Shown: positions 8,879 to 19,877, counted from the stretch's first letter. The stretch: 64,000 bases of DNA from Abditibacterium sp. (GCA_030448265.1 JAUJNG010000001.1:276490-340489), one strand, 5' to 3'. Made by a program: numbers and translations. Notes: generated by a model not told the origin, from the letters alone.

Positions 8879-8912
8879 AGTAGAGTAGAAAAGTGATGTT
8901 TAATTACCAGAG

Positions 8913-9867
8913 ATGAGTAGCCAACGCTGCGGCCTTTCGCAGCTTCACGGGCTTTTTGTGCGCGAGTTTGAGGCGTTACTGGAAGAGATTCTTCTCGCTT
9001 ATGAGGTCAGTTACCGCGCCGCTTTGGAGCGTGCTGACCGTCAACGCGCTTTTTGGCAGCGGGCGCTGGCCGCAACTGCCACCGCGCGAGCAGGTGTTGC
9101 TGAGTGTGATTTGGCTGCGCCTCTATCCCACTCAGGAAGTGCTGGGCTTTTTGTTTGGGGTGAGCGACACCAATGTCTTGCGGACACTGCGGAGTATCCT
9201 GTCCCTTCTCGAAGCCGCCGGACGCGACACACCTTGCGTCCTGCTGCCTCGCGTTCCCGCCAACGGGGTCGTTCTTTGAAGAAATTCTCCAGGAAGTGCC
9301 GAGTTGGCCGTCATCATTGACTCCTTCGAGCAAGGTGTCCAACGCCCCAAAGGCACGACCAAAGGCACGACCAAAGACACCAAAGACACCAAAGAGCGCT
9401 TCTACAGTGGTAAAAAAGAAGCAGCATACGCTCAAAAGCCAGGTCGCAGTCAATCGTCACAACGGCACCATCGGGGATGTCTCCCCCAGTGTGCCTGGCC
9501 CCACTTCGACTTGAGTTTGTTGCGGCAAAGTGCCTTGCTGGACAAGCTGGAACCCGATGTGGGGCGTGGGGCGATTTGGCGTATCTGGGGCTGGACAAAG
9601 AGCATCCTCAAAGAGCATCCTCCAGGCTTAGGCGCCACCCCGCGCCGTAAACCGCGTGGAAAAGAGCGGCCCCTGGAGGATAAAGAGTTCAACCACGCCT
9701 TTGCCAAACACCGTGTCCAGGTCGAACACACCATCAAACGCCTGAGAAGCTACCAAGCCCTGCGACAAACCGACCGCCACCATCGCCAAAACCACACCCA
9801 GCGTGTGGTGGTTGTCGCGGGTTTGGTCAACCGGCAAATCCTCGCCCGCTTCCCAACTCTGGCCTGA
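8913..9867 (+). mobile_element. IS5-like transposase remnant (DDE_Tnp_4 type), frameshifted
   Basis: Fragments of one transposase are spread over frames: 8956-9279 holds an HTH_Tnp_4-like part (LPPREQVLLSVIWLRLYPTQ, LGFLFGVSDTNVLRTLRSIL); 9304-9867 begins with IIDSFEQGVQRPK (first Asp of the DDE triad), and has LGATPRRKPRGKERP and VEHTIKRLRSYQAL with the Glu helix. The middle part (KKKQHTLKSQVAVNRH, then SPSVPGPT) is in yet another frame. Small tandem duplications (AAAGGCACGACC, AAAGACACC) near 9350-9390 contribute to the disruption. Terminal inverted repeats could not be identified, so the limits are those of the coding remnant. Confidence 0.75.
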
Positions 9868-9896
9868 ACCAAAACTCAAAAAGGCCTGAACTCCAC

Positions 9897-10995
9897 ACTT
9901 CACTTATTCCGAAGGTTAACTAACGCGAAGTGCAGTTGTAAAACGCCCAAGAACATGGTGAACCAATTGGTGCCAACCGAGGACACCATGAACTTGGACG
10001 AGATGATTATAGCGGTGTATTGCACCGTAGACGATGCCGTGAAACAGCTTTTGCCCCAACTGCCCCAAGGCCGCTTGCGCCAGAGCGGGCCACCCCGCTC
10101 CTGAGCGAGAGCGAAGTGCTCACCATTGAGGTGATGGGCTTGTTTCTGGGTCATGCACAGGACACAGCCACCTTCGACCTGTTCAGGCGCCAGCACCATA
10201 CCCTGTTTCCGGTTCTGCCGCAGGTGCATCGCACCACCTACACCCGCCAGAGCGCCAATTTGTGGCGCCTCAAGGAACAGGTGTGGCAACATCTGGTGAA
10301 TCAATTGCCTCATCATGCCCATCTGCACTTTCTCGACAGCGTGCCTTTGCCGGTGTGCCGCTTTGCCCGCGCCTCCTTCTGCCGCCGCTTTAAGTGCCAA
10401 GAGGCTACAGGTCTTCTAAGCCAGCTACGGCTTTGATCATGTCGCTCGCCAGACCTTCTACGGCTTCCGCTTGCACTTGCAGGTGTCCTTCCCTTCAGGC
10501 TAGGTGGCGCTTGGTGATAACACCCGCCTCATGTCGCCGATGTGGCCGCAACACCTGACCTGATGCAAGATGTGGAAGGCGTGGTCATTGGTGACCGCAA
10601 CTACCACTCACCAGCCTTGCAAGAAGAACTTAAAACAGTGGCACCTCATGCTCGCTTACTCACCCCGCCCAAGAAGAAGACGTCCGCAGAGGACAAAAAG
10701 GCGCAGCGCCCTCTTGAGCCGCTTGCGCTACCGCATCGAGACGGTCATTAGCCAGTGGTGCGGGCGCTTGCAACTCAAGGCGTGTCACGCCCGCGACACC
10801 TGGCACCTGAGCAGCCGACTACTGCGCGCCGTCCTGTGCCACACACTTTGTATCTTCCTGGCGTATCAACACGGCTTCAAGCCTTCCAGTTCGCCAAACT
10901 CCTCGACTAACTTGCACATCGCGTTAACTATCAACTACCGCGCGTTTGATCGCAAGCTGTTTGGGTGAAAAGGGAAGGAAAGAAAGTAAGTGAAG
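9897..10995 (+). mobile_element. IS982-like insertion sequence, degenerate
   Basis: Coding pieces match an IS982-type transposase: LLSESEVLTIEVMGLFLG and FLDSVPLPVCRFARASFCRR (10020-10436), then DHVARQTFYGFRLHLQVSF in another frame, GDRNYHSPALQEELK with TPPKKKTSAEDKKAQRPLE (10542 onward), and RIETVISQWCGRLQLKACHA with LCHTLCIFLAYQ (third frame). Near-matching ends are visible: ACTTCACTTATTC at 9897 and, inverted, GTAAGTGAAGC at 10986-10996. The left end abuts the IS5-like remnant, suggesting insertion beside or into it. At least three frameshifts and a stop make it inactive. Confidence 0.75.
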
Positions 10996-11025
10996 CGACT
11001 CATATAAGGCTACTCGTGTTTTCTA

Positions 11026-11164
11026 AGAATCAGTTTGAAAAGTCGGTAGCTGTTGGTAAAGCGGTTTTTGTAGTAGCGCCGCGAGGCGTTTAGATCAACT
11101 CTTACGCTTCTAAACGCCTCGCGGCGCTACTACAAACCGCAAAAGGACTTTTCAAACTGATTCT
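11026..11164. repeat. Long imperfect palindrome A, possible MITE
   Basis: Outer arms of 19 bp are perfect complements (11026-11044 and 11146-11164, starting AGAATCAGTTTG). Inner arms (11061-11094 and 11109-11140) match over about 32 bp, including GTAGTAGCGCCGCGAGGCG, with two extra T in the left arm and a 14-nt loop. It contains no ORF and lies between the IS982 remnant and the WYL pseudogene. It is the first of eight long intergenic palindromes in this window. It could be a MITE mobilised by one of the nearby transposases or a transcription-blocking hairpin. Confidence 0.85.
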
Positions 11165-11279
11165 AAAAGCCCTACAAAAAACTTCAACAGAATTTCTTCA
11201 GTGCACACTGGATGCACAGCGCCGTTGTAAAGTGGTTATTGGTTGAGCAAAAAGCCCCGATTCAGGCCAGCCACTCCTA

Positions 11280-12282
<1,003 letters not shown>

Positions 12283-12291
12283 TCGAAAACC

Positions 12292-12968
12292 ATGCGTTTA
12301 CACTTTTCTCTCCCCCAGCCGTGAACCCGTCACGTTCAACTACAACCACTTCCTGGTGGGCGCTCTGCATCGGTGGCTGGGTCACAACGACCTGCACGAC
12401 ACCCCGAGCCTCTACAGCGTGGGCAGCTTGCAGGGCGGCGGCGCCCGTAACGGCGCGCTCAACTTTCCCACGGCGCGACGTGGTACATCTCGGCGCCTGA
12501 CACACCTCAGGGCCAGGACTTGCTGCACAGGGTTGCCGAAGCCGCACTGCGCTCCCCCAACGTGTGCTGTGGCATGGAAGTGGTGGAGATTGCGGCTCAA
12601 AACACGCCGGAGTTCGGCGAGCGCCGCATCTTTCGCGCCGACAGCCCCGTTTTTATTCGTGGCGACAAAGAAGGCGACAAAGACCCTCACATTCTCTTCA
12701 ATGACCCTCGCGCGAACGACTACCTGACCCGCACCCTGCGCCACAAGCTCGATAAAGCGGGCCTGTCGCACCTGAGCGAAACCGCGAAAGTTTCGTTCGA
12801 CCGCACCTATCGCGCCCCTAAAACGCGCCTGATTCACATCAAGGACAACTTCTACAAGAAGGCCAGCGTGTGTCCGTGATCGTGGAAGGCGAGCCGGAAG
12901 CGGTGCGCTTTGCGTGGTGCGTGGGGGCTGGCAATTTGACGGGAAGCGGTTTTGGGAGCCTGGTCTGA
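12292..12968 (+). pseudogene. cas6: cas6 pseudogene (CRISPR RNA endonuclease), three frameshifts
   Basis: ATG 12292 opens MRLHFSL, which slips at a C5 run into a frame with REPVTFNYNHFLVGALHRWL, the typical Cas6 start. A second slip near 12470 leads to TWYISAPDTPQGQDLLHRVA and a long stretch to FDRTYRAPKTRLIHIKDNFY; a third near 12865 is needed to reach VSVIVEGEPEAVRFAWCVG and the glycine-rich ending GAGNLTGSGFGSLV, stop 12966-12968. That final G-rich loop is the Cas6 RAMP hallmark. Restored length is about 225 aa, normal for Cas6. Cas6 cuts pre-crRNA within the repeats. It is the only cas6 seen in the window, upstream of the intact effector genes and separated from cas3 by the split DUF3800 gene. 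Confidence 0.8.
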
Positions 12969-13294
12969 TGGAACTTTCGCTGTTCTTCGGGTATCTTTAG
13001 GTGTAAAGGTTCCTGCGACTCGAAGTCTCGCTCCGGCAGTAGTCGGGATGACGATACGTGCTTTTCGAGCGTATGCTGCTTGTCAACAGCCTTCAGCCGA
13101 AATAGAGTCGCAGGTCACTCTTCCCCTGTCCCCTTTTCCTCGTTAGCGCTTAAGCAGCACATTTGCTCCGTTGGCCGCGACTTCCTACAGAAACCGTTCC
13201 AGGGGCGCATCTTTCAGGGTGCCGTGACTTGGGTGCGAAGCGCGTAAGCCATGACATCCGCCAGTTGAATCAGATCGCTGGTGTGCGACGGACG

Positions 13295-13302
13295 CAGGCG
13301 CG
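13295..13302. repeat. Left copy of 8-bp IS1 target-site duplication
   Basis: CAGGCGCG here is repeated exactly at 14116-14123, directly flanking both ends of the IS1 element. Collapsing the pair restores the DUF3800 reading frame. Confidence 0.88.
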
Positions 13303-14115
13303 GGTATCTTTTCCAATCGTGTGTGAAAGAGTAATCTGTAGATCATGGTCAGCATCACCTTGTCGTGCCCTCACTGCGGGGAATCGGAGTCGGGTTCGCC
13401 GTCATGGCCGCACCCAGCAGGGCAGCGAGCGCTTGTATTGCACCGTGTGCCGTCGGGCCTTCACACCTTCTCCCAAGTCGCGCTCTTTGAGCCAGGAAAA
13501 GGCGGAGATGATCGGAAGGGCGCTGTTGGAGAAGACGCCCCTGATCGGCATCTGCCGCATCGTTTAAGGTCTCGCCCAACACTGTGTATAAGCTGCTCAA
13601 AAAACGTAGAAGCCTTGCCTGCTTTAGACGAGACGCTTATGCCCCATAAGGGCCATGACGAGGTGATCCTTGATGAGTTGTGGAGCTTCGTGTGGGCCAA
13701 GCGCAATGCAGTGTGGATCTGGATCGTGCTGTCGCGGCGCAACTTGCAGGTGCTGGCCTTCTTTGTCGGCAGGCGTGACCTCCAGAGCGCCGAGATGGTG
13801 GAAGCAGGTGCCTCTGCCCTGGCGCGATGATCTGGTGTTCACCGATGGCTATCGCGTTTATCAGTCGCTTTTGCAAAAGGCGCCTCTTCAGCACGCTCGC
13901 TGCCTCAAGCGTGACCCTGGAGACCTGGGGTGAGACTTCACCCGTCGAAGGCACCAACAACGCCTTGCGCCAGGGCGTGTCCTACCTCCGCTCGCAAATC
14001 TCTGGCGTTTGCGCGCTCGCTCCACTGGCTCCAGGCTCGACTCCACTGGTTCATCCATCACTGGAACCTCAGACAAGCCAAAAAATACGCCTAACACTCA
14101 CTCGGAAAAGATACC
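13303..14115 (+). mobile_element. IS1-family insertion sequence, degenerate, inside the DUF3800 gene
   Basis: Ends are inverted repeats: GGTATCTTTTCC at 13303-13314 and its complement at 14104-14115. It is flanked by an 8-bp direct repeat, CAGGCGCG, as expected for IS1 transposition. Coding pieces: a zinc-finger InsA-like start (MVSITLSCPHCGES, then RVRRHGRTQQGSERLYCTVC), a helix-turn-helix FKVSPNTVYKLLKKRRS, and an InsB-like DDE part (ELWSFVWAKRNAVWIWIVLS, FTDGYRVYQSLLQ, FIHHWNLRQAKKYA). An A6C run, the classic IS1 slippery site, is at 13599-13605, but extra indels elsewhere break the frames, so the copy looks dead and the insertion is not recent. Confidence 0.88.
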
Positions 14116-14123
14116 CAGGCGCG
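14116..14123. repeat. Right copy of 8-bp IS1 target-site duplication
   Basis: CAGGCGCG, identical to 13295-13302, immediately after the right inverted repeat of the IS1 element. Confidence 0.88.
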
Positions 14124-14584
14124 CCTTAAAGCGTGCATTGGGATGAATGGCTCGATGGCAGCGCTGAAGTTCGGTTTCAAAGGCTTTTTGAGCTGCTTTG
14201 CCCTGAATTTCGTTGTCACACCACAAATCGCGCAAAGCGTAGCGCGCAAAGAACGGGTTGAGCAGTTCCAGCGCGGCGGACTCGTAACTCGGCGTTTCGT
14301 TTCCCTCTGCCCTGGCGCCTTTGGAAAGAACCAGGGCGCCGATTTTCATCCCCGCCTCGCGCCCCGCCTGCAACAGTTGCAGACGCTGAGCATCATCTTT
14401 CATTTCGTGGCCATGAAACTCCGCGTTTTGCGCCATGCGAAGGTTGTGGCGCAACTGCCGGCAGGAGTCAGTCCACGCTTCTCTATCGCTCAAGGCCACA
14501 ACACAAAAAATGAAAGCCTCGTCCCGCTTATCGGGCTTGCCCGACCAATCACCTCCGGCGTAAGAAAGTTGGGAAAGTGAAATC

Positions 14585-16963
14585 ATGCAATGCAACTTCC
14601 TACACATTTTCGGTTACGTGCCTCGCTCGTTTCAATTAGAAGTCGCTTCATCCGTTCTGGCGGGCAAGCCAACTGTTTTGCGCGCCCCGACCGGTTTTGG
14701 CAAAACGGCAGCAGCCCAGTTCCCCTTCTTTCACGCTTCATCTCAACAATTAGATTTCCCACGCCAGATGATTTACGCGCTTCCACTGCGTGTCCTGGCA
14801 AACAGCTTATTCAAAGATGCAACCGCACACTCACTTAATTCAGGGCAAAATCGGGATGTGCGGCTACAAACAGGAGAATTTCGCGGCGATAATCTCTTCT
14901 TGGGTGATTTAACATTCACAACCTATGACCAACTGATCGCTGGTTTCTTGCACACCCCTCTGTCTCAACCTGCCCGACTTGCTAATGTGTTGGCAGGAGC
15001 AACGGTGAGTTCTTATCTGGCCTGGGACGAAGTTCATTTGATGGAAATGAGCCGCGCACTCGGAACAAGTGTCGGAATGCTCCAGTGGCTCAAAGGAGTA
15101 ACGCCGTCTTTGATGATGACAGCCACGCTAACCAACTGCGTTTTGGATTGGCTGTCATCTCAATTGGGAGCGACCATCATTCAGTTGTCCAAACAAGAAA
15201 TTGAGTCGCTTCCTAAGCCGCGATTGTGGCATCGTGTTTCGCAGACGCTGGATGCTAACGCGATTCTTGAAAAGCACCAAAATAAGCGAACCATCGTTGT
15301 TGCTAATACCGTTGACAGCGCACAGAAGATTTATCAAGAACTCCGAGAACTTCTACCACGCGATGTGCCAGTCATTCTGTTGCATTCTCGTTTCTTTCGC
15401 GCGCATCGCAAACAGAAAGAAGAACAACTTCTGAAACTATTTGCGCGCGGTGCAAGTGGCCCCGCCGTTTTAGTAGCGACTCAAGTCATTGAAGTGGGCA
15501 TCAACATCTCCTGCGACAACTTACACAGCGAAATTGCCCCCGCCAACTCCCTGATCCAACGCGCCGGACGTTGTGCACGTTTTGAAAACGAAAGCGGCCA
15601 TGTTTGGATTTATGATGCCGAAACCGCGTTGCCTTACACCAAAGAACTGGTTGAGAAAACTGACAGAGCGGAAAGTGCGCTGTGGAATTTCAACCACAAT
15701 GGTGACGCGGAGCCAGTTAGCTACGATGCAGAATTGAACTGGGTAGAAGAAGTTCACGCAGAAAATGATCAAGCGGAGATTGCTCTGGTTGGCAATCGCA
15801 AAAAACGAATTTTCGAGGTCATTGCTAAGGGTGAACAAGGCGCATACGAAGAGTTGGTGCGAAAAGTCGATGCACTTTCGGTTGTGATTACGCCAGAGCC
15901 AGAATCCTTGCGCACGCCAAACGATTTAGAAGGTTTGAGCTTACGCCCAGGCACTTTGAAAAAGCAGTTGGCGCAAAGCGGCGAATCGAGCAATGTCATG
16001 ACCGATGATTTGGGTCAATGGTTCGCCAAAATGCCACGCCTTGAAACTCCAGAAGAAGATGAGAAAAGGTCGCAGAATCGTCAACCTCCGCGCTTTGAGT
16101 GGTTCCCCATCAGTCAGCCTAAAGAATTTGATTCCGTCTCACTTATCGCGCTGAACCCTCGTTTTGTTTCCTACTCCATTGAAACTGGATTGCGCTTCGT
16201 TCCTTCAGGTGAAGATTTGGGCCTGTCTCCGTGTGTCGTGAGGCGTGAACGAGAGAAATTTTCTTATGTGCGCGAGACCTACAGGCAACATATCGAGCAA
16301 GTTTGGAAAGCGTGCAATCGCTATTTTTGGAGCAACGACCGTTTGAAATATGCGGCATCTCGACTCGAATCGCGTTGCGAACTGAATCAAGGTGACTTCG
16401 AGAAGATTTTACGTTTGGTGGTGGCTTTTCACGATGTCGGAAAGCTCTCGCAAGCGTGGCAAGATGCCGTTTGGGGTTATCAACGTGAGCGATGGGGTGA
16501 ACTTGCAAGTCATTTTCTCGCGCACACTCGTTATGACCCCGCGAATCGAGCAGATTTTGCTGTGGAAAAACGCTTTCCACGTCCACCTCACGCTGCTGAA
16601 AGCGCAGTTTTGACGCGCGATGTGTGGGGCGATTTGGGCTACAATGAGGAAATCGCTGCCGCTGCTTTTTCTGCGATTGCCCGCCATCACGCGCCGTTTA
16701 TCAAGAGCGTTCAAACGCAGAATTTAGCCAAAGAGAGATTCTCTTCTGGCGATGTGGCCCAAACCATTGTCGGCGCCTCAGTTTTTTGTGGTGCTGTTGA
16801 AAGCGACGCTTCGCCTATCACTTCTCAATGCAAGCGCGACGACAAATTGGCGACCAGCGACTGGCTTATTCAGCCCGAAGACGACGAAAACGCTTTTCTC
16901 TTTTATTTGCTTTTAGTGCGTGCCCTTCGCATCAGCGACCAATTTTCTTTTGCTGAGGCTTAA
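14585..16963 (+). CDS. cas3: Cas3 helicase-nuclease with C-terminal HD domain
   Basis: 792 aa. The helicase comes first: Walker A in APTGFGKTAA (about residue 33), DEVH box in YLAWDEVHLM (about 148), TAT motif in MMTATLTN, and motif VI QRAGRCAR. The HD nuclease follows: FHDVGKLSQAW (about 613), SHFLAHTRYD, PPHAAESAVL and IARHHAPF. Cas3 is recruited by Cascade to unwind and degrade target DNA. Many type I Cas3 proteins carry the HD at the N-terminus, so this helicase-HD order is a subtype clue. The ATG shares CATG with the divergent DUF3800 start, so any promoter must lie within that gene. The stop is 2 bp before cas8. Confidence 0.95.
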   Translation: MQCNFLHIFGYVPRSFQLEVASSVLAGKPTVLRAPTGFGKTAAAQFPFFHASSQQLDFPRQMIYALPLRVLANSLFKDATAHSLNSGQNRDVRLQTGEFRGDNLFLGDLTFTTYDQLIAGFLHTPLSQPARLANVLAGATVSSYLAWDEVHLMEMSRALGTSVGMLQWLKGVTPSLMMTATLTNCVLDWLSSQLGATIIQLSKQEIESLPKPRLWHRVSQTLDANAILEKHQNKRTIVVANTVDSAQKIYQELRELLPRDVPVILLHSRFFRAHRKQKEEQLLKLFARGASGPAVLVATQVIEVGINISCDNLHSEIAPANSLIQRAGRCARFENESGHVWIYDAETALPYTKELVEKTDRAESALWNFNHNGDAEPVSYDAELNWVEEVHAENDQAEIALVGNRKKRIFEVIAKGEQGAYEELVRKVDALSVVITPEPESLRTPNDLEGLSLRPGTLKKQLAQSGESSNVMTDDLGQWFAKMPRLETPEEDEKRSQNRQPPRFEWFPISQPKEFDSVSLIALNPRFVSYSIETGLRFVPSGEDLGLSPCVVRREREKFSYVRETYRQHIEQVWKACNRYFWSNDRLKYAASRLESRCELNQGDFEKILRLVVAFHDVGKLSQAWQDAVWGYQRERWGELASHFLAHTRYDPANRADFAVEKRFPRPPHAAESAVLTRDVWGDLGYNEEIAAAAFSAIARHHAPFIKSVQTQNLAKERFSSGDVAQTIVGASVFCGAVESDASPITSQCKRDDKLATSDWLIQPEDDENAFLFYLLLVRALRISDQFSFAEA

Positions 16964-16965
16964 CC

Positions 16966-18873
16966 ATGTTCCAAGACCGTTATTTTGTTCCCAAATCAAC
17001 TGACACTTACGCCGATGTTTTGACAGCCTGGGGTTTGGCCACCGTTCTATCAGGCGTGCTGTCGCAAGCGGGCGTCAAAAAATCTAATCAAGTCGTGATT
17101 TCTGATTGCGGCGCGGCGTTTTGTGTCGAGTTGCCTGTTGCACTCGAAGAAGCGTGGGTTAATGCGGCACAACGCGAACAACTCACATATTTCATTCTTG
17201 ATGCAGCGGAGAAGACGCTTGTCAAAAAATTCGAAACAGCAGCGAAGAAGTCGAAAGCACTTGAATCAGCCAACGAAAAGAACAAAGCCGCTAAGAATCG
17301 AGAGTATCAGTCGGCGAAGTCTGAAGCTGATCTGTGGGAGCAATTCATCATCAACGCAAGAAATTCTGCTTCCTCTCGCATTGTCGATTTGAATTTAGAA
17401 AGAGAGCGCTCCAATAAAAGGAAAGAATGGACAGAACTGAACGACAGTCGCACAAACGACCCACTGTTGCGTGAACAATGGCTCAGTTTGCAGCCTCATA
17501 AACACATAGGGTTGCTTTATGCGTTGAGGAGTTTGAATGGAATAAATCCAGCAAACAAAGTTTGGTTTGAATTTGAAAAAAATCCGATTTCCACAACTCT
17601 GAGAGAAATCCTAACGATGTTTTCGGAGCAATATGTCGTTGCTCCTGGTGTGAAACATTCAACTGCAACAATTCTAAATCCGAGTCAAGGAGATGGAATT
17701 AATAATCTTTCGCCTTCAGGTGCGGAGGGAGGCAAAATCGAAGCCTCTTGGCTATCTGAATGGCTCAAAACCATTGGTTTCTTTGAAGCAGCTTTTTGTG
17801 CGAGTTTCATGAGAAAGAAGGGAGGAAGAGATGAGGTGGTTGGAGTTACAGTTGCTGTCCTTACACCACGTCGCATCTCTTTAAGGAATCATCATCCAAC
17901 TAAAACCGATTTCGCTGCTACTTTCTTCCCAAAATCGCACGCATATGACGCGACTACCTCATCGAAAATGGAGTGTCTGGCAGCGGTTAACTACGCAGAC
18001 TCTTTTCTGAATTATGCGGCCACAGAAACAGAGAATGAGGACTTGAAAGGGAAGCGAATCGCCAACGCCGTGAGTGGATTTTCCATTGCTCATTTCATGG
18101 CGATGGGCGATGTATTCAAGTTGAAGCGCATCACTTTTCTATCGATGCCGCTCTGGATTCGGATTCCTGCCGATGGAAACAGCGAAGCAATGCGCGAGGC
18201 CGTCGAGGAACACATCAAGATTCTGCGTCCGCTCGATGATTCGCGTGGCGAAACACGCTCAATTCTTAATGCTTATCTGGCTTGGTCGTCTTCGGGCGAT
18301 TTGCGCCACTTATGGACTTTTACTGCGCTTTATGGCGCTTACCGAATGGAATGTGCGGGCGATAAAAATCTCCGATTTCAGCCCGCCGCACTTTCCATCA
18401 CTAATTTGGAGATCATTTTGAGACAGCAAACTTCCAACGATAAACCACTTGCCCCTGTTGTCAGCGACCCGCATTTTCAAGCCGTCGCTCGTGCCATCCG
18501 CAAAAGCACTATCAATGCGCTTTACCAGAAAGACAACTTGCCATCGGGCATTGAAGTTCATTACGGGCTTGCCCAAGAATTGCGTCGACTTTCGCCCTAC
18601 AAAGACAAGTTCGTCGCGCGGTTAATGCAGCATTTACAAACCTACAACGAGGAAAACGCTAAGTCTTCGACACGCACCATCAACGAATCCACCAAGTTTC
18701 GCCGCGCCAACATCACCACCCAGGACATCGACCGCCTTGTAGAACTCATCGACACCTTTGGCGCTGAGACCATGTGTGGTCTTCTGCTCGCTTACGGCTA
18801 CGCCAAAGATGTGCGCGACCCCGACGACAATCAACCCGACTCGAACACCCAGAACGTCCCCACCAATCCATAA
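16966..18873 (+). CDS. cas8: Cas8-like large subunit of the type I effector complex
   Basis: 635 aa, placed between cas3 and cas7 with 2-bp and 8-bp gaps, the usual position of the large subunit. I do not recognise a strong Cas8 motif, so the assignment rests mainly on position and size. A charged coiled-coil-like segment covers about residues 85-160 (KKFETAAKKSKALESANEKN onward, rich in Lys, Glu and Ala), followed by a region that is less GC-rich than the rest. A cysteine-rich zinc site, common in some Cas8 groups, is not evident. Expected role: PAM recognition and R-loop stabilisation. Confidence 0.7.
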   Translation: MFQDRYFVPKSTDTYADVLTAWGLATVLSGVLSQAGVKKSNQVVISDCGAAFCVELPVALEEAWVNAAQREQLTYFILDAAEKTLVKKFETAAKKSKALESANEKNKAAKNREYQSAKSEADLWEQFIINARNSASSRIVDLNLERERSNKRKEWTELNDSRTNDPLLREQWLSLQPHKHIGLLYALRSLNGINPANKVWFEFEKNPISTTLREILTMFSEQYVVAPGVKHSTATILNPSQGDGINNLSPSGAEGGKIEASWLSEWLKTIGFFEAAFCASFMRKKGGRDEVVGVTVAVLTPRRISLRNHHPTKTDFAATFFPKSHAYDATTSSKMECLAAVNYADSFLNYAATETENEDLKGKRIANAVSGFSIAHFMAMGDVFKLKRITFLSMPLWIRIPADGNSEAMREAVEEHIKILRPLDDSRGETRSILNAYLAWSSSGDLRHLWTFTALYGAYRMECAGDKNLRFQPAALSITNLEIILRQQTSNDKPLAPVVSDPHFQAVARAIRKSTINALYQKDNLPSGIEVHYGLAQELRRLSPYKDKFVARLMQHLQTYNEENAKSSTRTINESTKFRRANITTQDIDRLVELIDTFGAETMCGLLLAYGYAKDVRDPDDNQPDSNTQNVPTNP

Positions 18874-18881
18874 TTTTCATC

Positions 18882-19877
18882 ATGTCCAACAAACGCACTG
18901 TTTACGCGCTGTCCGTCTGCGGACGCCTCATCATGAACTTGCACTCGCTCAACAACGAGGGCACCGAAGGCAACCAGCAAATCACCCGTCAAGTCACCAT
19001 CGCTGACGAAAGTGGGCAGTTGCACACCGTCAATGCTGTGAGTGGCGATATGCTCAAACATATTCAAGTCGAGCATTTGACGGCATTGGCAATTCAAAAA
19101 GGTTTGCCTGTTTGCGAGCCAGCAAAAATGCGCCATCCCAGCCGCATTGCCGCCGTAGACAAGTTCGCCCCCAAACCTGACAAGGACAAGCCCGAAACTT
19201 CTGATTCGGCAGTCACAGATAGGATTCTTGCTGCTTGTGCAGTCACAGATTTAACAGGAACTCTTCTCACTCAAGATCGCTCAACTGCACGCAATTCAGT
19301 TGTAGAATGGGCTTGGCTCGTTGGTCTGCCTGAAAAAACCACAACGGAAAACTTCATTCACCTCAAGCGAGTTGCCGACGCTGGGGCGATTGAATCAGGC
19401 GGTGCTGGAAATCTGGGACAAAACATCTTCCATCGTCCGGCTTCATCTGGAACTTACGCTGCTGTCGTCAATGTTGAAGCTGCTCGGGTTGGTTTCAATG
19501 ACCTTTCCCGTCAAGTGCCGACTGCTATTCAAGCCAACCGCGACGAGCGTTATCAAGTTCTGTTGCAGAGTTTGCTTTACACCTTTTTGGAGCCAAACGG
19601 CGCGCAACGCAACACGCAGAACCCGCACATTATCGGTTTTGAAGGTGTTGTCACGGTGTCTTATGATATTTGTCCTGCGCCAACGGTTTCCCCTATTGGC
19701 GACAACTATCGCGTTGAAGTTCAGGGCATCCAAAACACGCTCGCGCAGTTGCTCGGCGACAACAAAATTGAAGTGCGCTCATTTGCGTCGCTGTCGGAGT
19801 TCGCTGCTATCATCGGCGATCTAGTTCAAAACACGACGCCTTTTGATGTTAATAAGGCCGTTAAAAAGGAGGCGTAA
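18882..19877 (+). CDS. cas7: Cas7 backbone protein, DevR/Cst2 family
   Basis: 331 aa from ATG 18882; an earlier in-frame start would lie inside cas8 and adds a low-complexity arginine-rich leader. The N-terminus (ALSVCGRLIMNLHSLNNEGT, EGNQQITRQVTI, NAVSGDMLKHIQVEHL) is characteristic of the DevR/Cst2 branch of Cas7. GFEGVVTVSYDICP and EVQGIQNTLAQLLGD continue the RAMP fold. It polymerises along the crRNA spacer. It overlaps neither neighbour: 8 bp after cas8 and 2 bp before cas5, indicating one transcript. Confidence 0.9.
   Translation: MSNKRTVYALSVCGRLIMNLHSLNNEGTEGNQQITRQVTIADESGQLHTVNAVSGDMLKHIQVEHLTALAIQKGLPVCEPAKMRHPSRIAAVDKFAPKPDKDKPETSDSAVTDRILAACAVTDLTGTLLTQDRSTARNSVVEWAWLVGLPEKTTTENFIHLKRVADAGAIESGGAGNLGQNIFHRPASSGTYAAVVNVEAARVGFNDLSRQVPTAIQANRDERYQVLLQSLLYTFLEPNGAQRNTQNPHIIGFEGVVTVSYDICPAPTVSPIGDNYRVEVQGIQNTLAQLLGDNKIEVRSFASLSEFAAIIGDLVQNTTPFDVNKAVKKEA

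Larger units (their letters stand above)
13214..14586 (-). pseudogene. DUF3800 gene split by an IS1-like insertion
   Basis: The 5' part runs from ATG 14586 (MISLSQLSYAGGDWSGKPDK, then CDNEIQGKAAQKAFETELQR) to about 14116. The IS1 copy occupies 13303-14115. Joining 14124 to 13302 with a single copy of the 8-bp duplication continues in frame as ARFKARLRPSHTSDLIQLAD, then VMAYALRTQVTAP and a TGA at 13214-13216, which supplies the expected DUF3800 C-terminus (the SHTSDLIQLAD block). The ancestral protein was about 185 aa. DUF3800 proteins are putative RNase H-fold enzymes often near mobile or defence genes. Its start codon overlaps the divergent cas3 start (shared CATG). As it stands the ORF ends early, inside the IS, at 14098. 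Confidence 0.88.

Noticed and set aside
13599-13605. A6C slippery site as evidence for an active IS1 with programmed frameshifting
   Set aside because: The motif is present, but additional indels up- and downstream break the transposase anyway.
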